DNA of 64,000 bases. Origin: Uloborus plumipes (Eukaryota; Arthropoda; Arachnida; Araneae; Uloboridae). The position numbers and the translations under genes are program-made. Position 1 is the stretch's first letter. Each line of letters starts with the position of its first letter. The notes beneath the pieces were generated by a model that worked only from the letters and a program-made list of their open reading frames with translations, was not told where the DNA came from and did no database searches. The stretch covers positions 186,001 through 250,000 of the forward strand of contig JAXGGA010000024.1 of assembly GCA_038373865.1 (NCBI GenBank). The letters run 5' to 3'. Shown one piece after another: positions 34,616 through 44,400 of the stretch.

Positions 34616-37246
34616 CCACGGTACTGACTCATTTATCCACGGTACTGACATAATATAAATTTGGTAAACATTCTTTAGGAAAATCATTTAATACATTCTT
34701 GAGTTCTGTTACAACATTTAAAAATTCTTTTACATTGATTATTTACCACATTAATAACTAATAATAACAATAATAACAATTAACTCTTATAATTGTTAGC
34801 AACTATTAATCGAGAAAAAAAAACTCTATTTATAGTATTTAACAAAAAACAAATTGTTTAAACTATGTTAAATTTATTAAAGTAATATATCAAATGCATT
34901 CATAATGATAAATAAATAATATTACATTACATGAAGTATGAAGTATGATTTTGGTTTTCATCGTTTTTAATTTTTTCTTTAATTCTTGTACTTCTGCGCA
35001 GTGATATTTTTTTATTTTTTTCTAAACTGTCTTTAGCAACGTCTGTTTCAAGGCATTTTGAATTTTTAGTTAATTTTGGTGATGAATTACATGATTTTGT
35101 TTTCAATCTGTTCTTCATTTTTCTGGTTGTATCATTGATAGAGTAATCAATTTTTCCTATAGCAAAGTGTTCACATGGATTTTTAGTAGAACAATCAAAA
35201 CAACTTAATGAATTAAATAAAAGACAATTATGATGTAGTTTATTCCACGTGTATTGATGTACTTTCATAGTGCCAATGAAAGGCTTAAAATTGCTCGGTA
35301 ATATTGAATCAATGTTTGATATTTCGTCGTCCGTAACGCAATCAATGTACTATATTTTCACGATCTTGCAAAATCGTCAACAAAGATTCAAAGTTTGGCA
35401 CATCCAAGTCGTATTTTACTTGATCGTCAGCTAATTTCCTAATATAACCACCGATACTATCAGCGGAACTTTTTCCGTGGCCAGCCTCACTAAAGTTGTA
35501 TGTAATATCCTCTAATTGAGTATAACACTGAGGCAAGTACTGGGTTATGAGATAAAACATTTTCTTATTGCGGTACTGAGTCGTTGGACCATCACTCATT
35601 ATATGTATTTTTTTTACCTCTGGATTTGTTGCTAGATAAGCATCAAGTATTTTTTTAATATGAACAATTATAGCAGAAGGATCATGTCTGAGAGATTTTG
35701 ACAAAGTAGCAAAACCTTGAGAAAAGTTTGAAGAGTAAATCATGCCAGTGTGTAAAGTACATTGTACTCTACTGGCCCCAAAGTGCACTGACTGAACTTC
35801 CGTTTCATACTTACAAGAATAATTTTCACTGAAAATCAGTGAGGAGTCCCAACTCATTGCTTTGTAGAAACTGAGTAAGTTTTTTCATGGAATTGTTTGA
35901 TGAATAATTCTGTATTCATGAGCCATAATCAAATCTAGATCGTGTTTAAAATGCTGAATTGCTTGTCCTATCGTGCAAGAAATTTCTGTTTTTGCAGTAA
36001 CTTTAACAGTTATTGGCTTTTTGTTTTTTCATTAATTCTTCGTTCTGAAGATACTTCCGATTTCATGTAAGATATTTTATCAATAGGGTTAGTATCTTTC
36101 ATGTTAAATTTTAAATTTTTTAACTTAGATTCCTCACACTTTCTTGATAGACACCCTTCAGAATTACTGTCACATAAGAAACTGCTCAAAATTTTCTATG
36201 GCGTACTTTCTGTCAATAACTTCATATAACGCTTTGTTACACTTGCTTTCCATTTATTTTTATTGAAGCTTTTTTATCAGGAATTCTTATTATTTTCTTC
36301 ATAAAAATTTATCACCCGATCTTGAATAAATTTTTGATACCTTTTTGCCTTTTTTACATACTTCAGTGACTGATTACTTCTATGAACTCTTGAAGAAATA
36401 ATAGGAGCAACATTTTTCCTAATGGCAGATATTTGTCGATATTTTTTAACAATTTTTACGCTTATTGCTCGACCCAATATTTGCTTAAACTTAGAACTGT
36501 TTGAGTCTTGGTAGGACGATTTTAGTTGCCTTACCATAACTTGTTGTACCATAAATTGTGGAATTCGGCAACTTATATCATTACTAGTATCAGGTACTTT
36601 TTTACTACGTAGTGTTGGAGCCATCTGCATAAAAAATATTGCAATTAATGATTAAAATAATTTTATTACTAATTTATAATTTTTCACACGGTACTGACAG
36701 ACACGGTACTGACATTTTCATTTAAAAAAATTACTGTACCTGTTTGGCTGTAGTTTTGTTAATGTCCATTTATCGTGTAGTTTAGGTTAGTATTAAGTAC
36801 AAATATCTGCAATTTTGGATCGGAAAAATCAATAGTTGTTAAAGAAATCCATACCACGGTACTGACAAGAAAATTTATGACATACCTTTTTCAAAACGGA
36901 AATCTAAAATGACACAACCTCTTTGCACTATTTCGTCATCTCTATGCTTGTAAATATTACTCAGGTGAAGTGATTTCAACATCGTTCACAAGGCGTTTCA
37001 TAAATCTCAATGTAGACGGCGCTCGAGTCACACAAATGCAAATTTTAAAGAAACGTTAAATTTTGGGGACAAGAGTTATTGAACCAGAACTCAATATTAA
37101 CTTAATGTATTAACCAAAATACAGGTCGTTTCTTTTATTTCGATCATATACATTAGAATTTATGAGGTAATTACTTCAAATTATTTATTGCGACCAAAAA
37201 AATTCAACATAAAAACTCAAAAAAGGGACATGACACGGTACTGACA
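34616..37246 (+). repeat. Six direct copies of ACGGTACTGAC inside the nested transposon
   Basis: Copies at about 34618, 34638, 36688, 36703, 36857 and 37236, all on the + strand. Two lie within 215 bases of the left end, four between the transposase start and the right end. Most read CACGGTACTGACA. Their placement suggests transposase-binding or promoter sites. Confidence 0.8.
34927..36630 (-). pseudogene. Transposase-like protein, SDGPTTQYRN family, broken
   Basis: Read on the minus strand. The first piece (36630-36277, 117 codons) is basic and begins MQMAPTLRSKK. It is followed through frameshifts by a cysteine phrase CLSRKCEESKLK near 36150. The core piece (35857-35342) contains FSENYSCKYETEVQSVHFGA, then IHIMSDGPTTQYRNKKMF, then YNFSEAGHGKSSADSIGG. 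A last piece (35268-34927) starts MKVHQYTWNK, carries a cysteine cluster SCFDC, and ends in a basic tail with RRSTRIKEK. This order is found in a widespread uncharacterised group of arthropod and cnidarian proteins with the DFSENY / SDG-QY / GHGK-D-GG pattern. The acidic residues of these motifs look like an RNase H-fold catalytic set. Here the usual aspartate before FSENY is isoleucine, and several frame breaks exist. It lies inside an element with its own inverted ends and target duplication, which supports a transposase role. Confidence 0.68.
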
Positions 37247-37509
37247 TTTTGGTGATATGTTGTAGGTTTTCTCTTAATGCAAGTTATATTATATAAAAAA
37301 AATATGATGAAATGTGTTTCTAAACATCCAATAAACACAATCATCTCATTCATAGATTATTAAGTAATGAAAATTGAGAATAAACAACATAGGACATAAA
37401 AAATCACAGTTAGAATAGAATCACCCATGTATGTATGAAAATAAGCATAAAAAAATTGACATTTTTTTGATCCGTAATCCCGAAATAAAATGAGCCTGGA
37501 AGGGGTTAA

Positions 37510-38253
37510 GTAGGAGGTGGAATATTCTTAGAGATTGAGGGGAAAAATCAATTTTCCGTACCCAATCTTTCCCAAGACTTTATACTTTTTCTGGAAATCA
37601 GACAACGTATAAAAATAATATTAATATAAATTATTTAAAAAAAAACATTAAAAATCATTTAGCAAATTTTTACCAAGAAATTGCACGCTAGCGTTTTAAA
37701 AATAAAAATCTAATCGTAGGAATTACTTCCTTCTTAAAATAGGTTGAATATAAGCTTTTCTGTTTTTGTATTTTCATTTTCTTTATTCATGATATGCAAT
37801 AGTTATATCTATTTTTTCAATAAGACGCGAAATCTATTCAAGGAAAGCGTCTTAATGCAATATTTTTATTTGTTTTAAATTTTAATTTCAAGTGCATATG
37901 AATTTTATAAAAGCCTCTTTTGCTAGGTTTTAATATATTTCGAAATTCATTTTTTAACATCAAGGTATTTTTAAAAAATACTCAAATATCAACAAAATAG
38001 GCTTGATAACATTAAAATAACGCTACAATTTACTATGATTTTCGAAAAAAAAAAATGTACCCCGAAACGCTTTTCAAGTAATCAAATTCACCACGCGAGG
38101 CGCTGTATATAAACACAATCGCTTAGCTCTTTAATGACCGAACGTAATTAAGTTTCGTCACGTTACTCCTTCCGACTCTAGCATACGAGTGAACGAAGCA
38201 AAGAAAAAAAAAAACAAAGAACAATTCAAGGGCGTAGCACACACAGGAAATAT
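37510..38253. other. Upstream region of the ninjurin gene
   Basis: AT-rich, no coding sequence recognised. An additional TATATAAA word is at 38106-38113, about 150 bases above the better-placed TATA box. Confidence 0.5.
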
Positions 38254-38316
38254 TATAAATAGCTCCCTTTTTCTGCTTTACTCACAGCGGTGTGTGTCGC
38301 TCGCTGACGAGAGACG
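38254..38316 (+). promoter_or_regulatory. Core promoter of the ninjurin gene (TATA, Inr, DPE-like)
   Basis: TATAAATAG starts at 38254. A TCACAG initiator-like word sits at 38282-38287, putting the likely start at A38284, 30 bases below the first T of the TATA box. AGACG, a typical downstream promoter element sequence, is at 38312-38316 (+29 to +33). From that start the first ATG is 38356, the ninjurin start codon. A TATATAAA box at 38106 could serve a longer alternative transcript. Not experimentally confirmed. Confidence 0.6.
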
Positions 38317-38355
38317 TTGTTTGAATCTTGAAAGGAGTTCGATATTTGGACGGGC

Positions 38356-38484
38356 ATGGGTGTCGTCTCCGGAGGACCTAGTGAAGGCGCCCTACTGTCC
38401 GACGGTACTAGGGCGCTGTCAAGTGAAGGGAATTTGCCTGCAGGAGTTGAGATGGAAATGGAAACGATTCCCATCGCTGAGCCG
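38356..38484 (+). CDS. Ninjurin exon 1 (coding part)
   Basis: Starts with MGVVSGGPSEGALLSDG and ends IPIAEP, followed directly by the donor GTAAGT at 38485. ATG context GGGCATGG has G at -3 and +4. No other ATG lies between the inferred transcription start and this one. Two further in-frame ATGs (M33, M35) could act as alternative starts. The exon is more GC-rich than its surroundings. Confidence 0.78.
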
Positions 38485-41400
38485 GTAAGTTTCTTAATAC
38501 GGGATTTTAAATTTATTTGTAAATCATAATTCTTCAACTTTGTTCATTGTAGCTTTTTTCTTAATTTATTTATTTATGGGCAGTTCCTTCAGCACGGGCT
38601 AAAATTACAGAAGCGACAATGGATTTGCTGCGTTAAACAAGCTTTAAATATTCATTTGAATTGTGTGTACGCACTGTACAGATGGCGGCTACAACAAAAG
38701 GTCGCCGTAACAGACTAACACAACTTACTTTTGTTTAACATACTTTGTTTTTACACTGCAAAAAAAAATAACTGCTGTTTTTACAGTATAATACTGGTAA
38801 CCGAGGTTCCAATTTAAAATTAAATTGCACAGTAATAAACTGTAAAATCAGCAATTTTGCAGTTTCTTAGTGTAAAGTTAGCAACTTTACAGTTTATTAC
38901 TGTAAAATTTAACTGCATTATACAGAAAAAACAACATTATAATACTGGCAGCAGAGGTTCCAGTTTAAAACTGTAAAATGCACTTTAATAAACTGTAAAA
39001 TTAGTTCTTTTACAGTTTAGTACTGTAAAATTAGCAATTTTTACAGTTTGTTACTATAAAACTAGCTGTATTATACTGTAAAAACAACATTTATTTTTTA
39101 CAGTGTATACTAACACAAATTTCCATTGTTTTGACATACTTGTACATTTATGCCCATTAAGTACAATATAACTGATAGATCTTTATGGATGCAACATATT
39201 TAATGCAAAGGGGAGAGAAAGTTTTAAGAAAACTGATGTAGAAGAAATGTTTCAAAAAAGTTTGTTTGGTGCCACATGGTGAATATGAAGCAAAAGCAAC
39301 TTGCGTGAGCAAAAGATTTAGATTTGATCCATAACAGACGGTCGGTGACTTCAAGTCTTTATGGTGAAATAAAACAGAAATAACTTCTGTACTATCAAGC
39401 AGCAATGCTCAACCCGCGACACATGGGCTTCATGCGGCCCTCCAAATTTTTCAATCCATTCGAAAAATAGTAATAGTATTAGCTCGGTATTAGTTACCCT
39501 TCCCAGGTAACACAAATAACCTTTAAACGTTTTATAAACGTTTTTAAGCGGCTGTTACAACGTTAATAACCATTTTACAACCTTTAAAAAACGAAGTGTG
39601 CTACTTGGGCTGTATATCCATTTTACCAAATTTATTTATTCTTTAATTTTCATGTGTTCCTTTGAATGTGCGGGTGATTTTTTTTCACTGAAAATTTACT
39701 AAAATGCCAAATCTATATATATAAAAGAAAGTCGTGTTAGTTACACTACTTATAACTCAAGAACGGCTGTACCGATATGGCTAAAAATTGGTGGGTAGGT
39801 AACTTAGAGCCAGGAGACGGACATAGGCTATAATTTATGTGTGTCAGTTACATAAATAGAAAAACTGTCTTATTGACTGAGCCTTTTTACTACGCCTTTT
39901 TTGACACCTCCATGGCTGAGCGACATAAAGCACACGTTCTGGCAGCTTCCGGTGCGCAGCAAACAGGTTGTAAGTTAGCGGTGCGTTGAGTGTTATTTGA
40001 CTTTTTCGTGAAATAAATTATAAACAAACACGTTACTTCCCTTGACATTTATATGTGATAAGCTGTCAGAAACGATTGCTCATTCCTAGGATCCCGATAA
40101 TCCCAACCGATATGCCGTTTGAATTTAAAAGACTTCAATTTCCGATCCGTCTTGCATTTGTCATGACCTTTAACAAATCATAAGGCCAATCCTTAAAAGT
40201 TTGTGGTTTTGAATCTAGAATATCACCGTTTCTCCCATGGTCAATTATATGTGGCATGTTTACGGGTCGGTAGACCATCTGTGTTGTTTCTTTTTGCGCC
40301 TGATAATAAAACAAAAAAATGTTGTGCAACACAAGGTACTTTAGTGAAGAGTAACCTATGTACTAAAATACAGAAACAATAGTGAATGATTAATGTAGGT
40401 ACTTAATTTTTTTTTTTTTTTTTGTATTTTCTAATAATAAAAAACTTAACAAATTCAAAAATTTTCTTATTTATTGCCTTTAAGGCGGAACAGAGTTCGC
40501 CGGGTCAGCTAGTAAATAAATAAATGAATACATAGTTTATTTCCTTTGCCGTTACTGACTTTTTGTACAAAGCTTTAATTTTTTCTTAGAGTAGGCTCCC
40601 TATTATCAAAGGCAAAAAAAGTTAGTAACGCATTCAGAAAAAAAGGAGGATAGTGCATTTGCACAAAAAATGCTTAACAACATGCGGAGCCAAACTTGAC
40701 GTACATAAAACCAAAAGCATGATTCTACAAGGAGTATGGAACAAATAAAGTTCTTGCTTTTGGTTTTAGGCTTTTCCTGCAGCGAGGGATTTTTCACTTT
40801 TTTGGCAATTGATTCATTTTTCGTATTGCTTGCTGGCAAAATATTGACTTTAATCTAATCGGGACTTTTTGACATTCGTCACTTGGCAAAACTTTTATTC
40901 TCAATGTAGTTAACCCAGGTAGCACAAATCACCTTTAAACGTTTTATAAACGTTTTTGAGCTGTTGTCACAACGCTAATAACCATTTTACAACATTTAAA
41001 AAACTAAGTGTGTTACTTGGGAAGAGCAGAGCAGGACCACGCAGCTAGTAAAAAATAACCAAAGAAGTTACAGTAGAACGTAAATAATCACGACTAATAT
41101 AGGATTCAGCTCGTCCAAATTAAGGAAATTACGGATTAAACAGAATAACCTATTATCTGAGGCAATGCATAAAAACCAAACAATGTACACAATAAAAATT
41201 ATATTTTGGATTCAAGAAAAAAATATATAAATTGCATTAGAGAAAATTACAGGAATACATTGAAAAATACAAAATACAGCCTACCAATATACATTATTGC
41301 CCTAACTCGCCATTTATAGATACAGTATGTACATCAATGGCTTTCTGAATTAAGAGAAGTTCGGTTTCAAAAAGTCCGGATTAATAAGAGTTTACTGTAA

Positions 41401-44400
41401 AATGAAACAAAATTAAATAGAGTAGCGACATTTATCGCTCATGTTTTCACTACAGATGTCAAATATGTTCCGCTTCTTCTTACGTCTTAATCGGTTTAGC
41501 GGTGTCAAGAAACTGGCTTGAAATTCAAGGCGATTTTAATCGCATCGGCACATGGCCGGTAGTTCCACGTGGATTTCCGATCGTAGGCCTGAAATCGAGC
41601 CGCTGTAAGCGAGATCTGACTTTTTACTTTTATTTTGTACGCTTTTAGTGTGAATGAGAAGGACGCTCAAAAAAGAAAAAAAAAAGGATTTAAGCTTTTA
41701 TAAGTTTGTCGAAAAAAAAAGTTTCAGGCAGATATACTCTTACAAACTGCTCTCCAGAGGTGGCTAACTTTTAATTTTGCAAGTTGATAAAGTTATAAAA
41801 AAACACATTTGTGAGCGATATTTAAAATTCTGATATTTTTTTTATTTGGTTAAAATTTTATATTTAAAACTTTATTGATATGTGTCCTATAATTATGTTA
41901 TTTAGAAAATGCAACATCTCAGTAATTTTAATTGTATCACAAAAAGGCAGGAATTTCAAAAATTCAATATTTAATGATTGTTAAAAAAATAATAATAAAA
42001 TATGAAAACAAATATAATTCATGTTATTTGCCTTCACATTCTGTGTAATTTCTGCTCACACTAAGTATCAGCGGAAATGTCGCAATTGAGAGGGGAAGGT
42101 TTATATTTAGATTGAATGGCAAAGGAAGCACTTAGCCCGTTTTTACTAGCAAATACTTGGAAATCAGATAATTGACTATTTGGAGACAAGAGCTTCAGGT
42201 AACAAAACAAAAAAAAATTCGGAAAAGTGACTGAAGTGGTGTACTATTAAAGACTTAAGTGTTACTGGATTATTTCATTTGCTGTAGCAGAAGTATTTAT
42301 TAAAGATAGATGAATAGATTTTGCTAGGTAAAGAAGGATATATTTAAAATGGACAGTGCTCATGGATAATGTCATGTTCAAGTTCGATCATAACCGGCGT
42401 TTTCTCTTACATAAGGAGAGCTGAGCGAATAATAGAACTGACAAAACCAAAGTTTATCCTTTAAAAACACCTCGTTAACATCGACAAATATTGTATTTTC
42501 CTCTGGGGGGGGGGGTGCAATAATAAAGTAGCACTAGTTTAAAGCAAACCTGACTATATCGGTTTTTTGGCTATAAAGTAATAGCTGCAATTTTCTATTA
42601 CGTTTTTCTTAGTATTGCTTAACTTTTTTTAACGAAATTGCGGCTATGACGAATGTTTTTGTTCCCTTTAACTTTGCTATAAACGGGCGGGACTGTATTT
42701 TATGAAACTACGAGAGAATGAATTTCAATCAGCGACGTTCCTCTAAGTCTTCTATTAACACAAAAAAATCCAGTACCTTACCCCCCCCCTCCCATTTTCT
42801 ATTCAATTAACTAAGGCCAAAAATATGTTGTTGTTGTTTTTTTCTTTTTTTTTTTTTCCAAACTTTTCCTCACATTTTGAGAGCTTTCAACAAAGAACGA
42901 GGCAAATTCTTCTCATTTCAGTTCAATTACAAAAACTTTCCGACAATCTACATATCTCTAACGTGTTGCTGTAAACAGTAGTTTTCAAACTTATTTCATA
43001 ATTGATTTTATATTTTAAAACGTTAAGCTCTAGTTAAGCTCTAGTTAAAGGACTCCCCCTCCCCTTACCGGTTTTTGATGCATAAATAATTGCTATTACT
43101 TTTGAAGAAAAAATAGATTTAATATTCCTTAACTTCTAGATATTTTATTTCAGTTGTTTATATTTTATGAAATACCCATGTTATTTAACAGTGTCTATCG
43201 TTTGGTAACGATTTATAATCAAGAATCTTGTATTTTATATTAACATCACTGAAATTAAAATATACTTTTATAACAGAGATAAACTGAATTTCAATTTAAT
43301 TTAGTTCAGAAAGTTTTATTCTGTTACTTGTTTTTGTTAAATTACAATTGATATTGGAAATTTAAGTTTTGATCGAAGCGATATTTTGATACTTTATAAA
43401 TACTTTGATAAATGTATAACTATTAGAGTGATCATGATAAAGTTCCACTTTCAAAATGCTGCTACAAAAAAGTCATTGAACTTCAAATTTGAATTGTATA
43501 TTGCAATAAGGACATTTTTTTAATAATAAATTTTTTGCTCAAGTACATTCAGTTCAAATTTGAAGTCATTCTAACCACTGGTTCTGTTTTTATAGTCTTT
43601 GAAAAGACACATAAAAAGCAAATAAGCAAGTATTCGTGTCTTACGCTTAAAATATAAAGAACAAATGTAGGAAAAATTAAATTGAAATAAAAAAAATGGG
43701 CTAAAATTTATATTAAAAGTTAATATGACTTTACCGTAACATACCATGGAGCTATGAAAGTGTAATTTCATTGAAAACTAAATCTTGCAATGGTTCAAGC
43801 CCAAGCCCTGAATATAATCCAAAACCCTTATCATCTTTATAACAATTTGTTGTATCATAGCAGCCATCATTTAATTTTAATGATAAAGCTGTTTTTTTGC
43901 AAATGATCATTTTTCTCGCTAAAGGTTTCGTATTCAGTGGAACGCTACTTTCTATATTGTTTTGTACGGAATTTCTTGCTGAGAAAGATTTTTGTTTCTT
44001 CTTTAACGATTTACGAAATCTCTTATATTGTCAGAAAAACGAGACTGAGGAAGTAAAATGTTCATCGATGTGGAAACAATAGATATTAAAAACAGTACTT
44101 TAAATCTCAATTTTAAAAACTTTCTCTTATACAAATTTTAGTTCATCCTGCTTCCTTACAGCGACTAAGTTGGTTCATGTGTTAAAATTGGTATACGCTT
44201 AAAATGTCGCTGCCGAAATGTCACGGCCGAAATGTCGTGGCCAAAATGTCGCGGACCAAAATGTCGCGGGTCAAAATGTCACCCGTCCAAAATGTCGCGG
44301 GCAGAAATGTCGTCGGTCCAAAATGTCGCGGGTAAAAATGTCGCCGGTCCAAAATGTCGGAGGTCCAAAATGTCGCCGGTTCAAAATGTCGCCAGTCCAA

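Larger units (their letters stand above)
34437..37426. mobile_element. Transposon of uncharacterised superfamily, 2990 bp, 4-bp TSD
   Basis: Inverted ends GGGTGATTCTATTCTAACTG (continuing TGATT) match exactly over 25 bases at 34437 and 37426. Flanked by ATGT on both sides (34433-34436, 37427-37430). Inserted in the right part of the piggyBac element. It holds a broken transposase on the minus strand and six same-orientation copies of ACGGTACTGAC. A 4-bp duplication is reported for Sola-type elements, but assignment to that superfamily is only a guess. Confidence 0.85.
33398..37509. mobile_element. piggyBac element with internal deletions and a nested transposon
   Basis: Flanked by TTAA (33398-33401 and 37506-37509). 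Inverted ends are CCTCTTCCCGGCT on the left and the complement of CCCCTTCCAGGCT on the right (11 of 13 agree). It contains the 3' part of a transposase gene on the + strand. A second, unrelated transposon (34437-37426) has inserted just after the coding region, so only about 80 bases of piggyBac sequence remain on the right. Confidence 0.87.

Noticed and set aside
38189..38488. 99-codon open frame overlapping ninjurin exon 1 in another frame
   Set aside because: It ends in the splice donor, has a lysine/asparagine-rich unlikely start, and begins upstream of the inferred transcription start. The other frame joins in phase to conserved ninjurin exons.
39400..39480. GCTCAACCCGCGACACATGG word resembling a hAT end
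   Set aside because: No inverted partner or target-site duplication found nearby.
40135..40332. 65-codon open frame in the Helitron (MLHNIFLFYYQAQKE...)
   Set aside because: No Helitron Rep/helicase or host domain recognised; kept only as a note in the Helitron entry.
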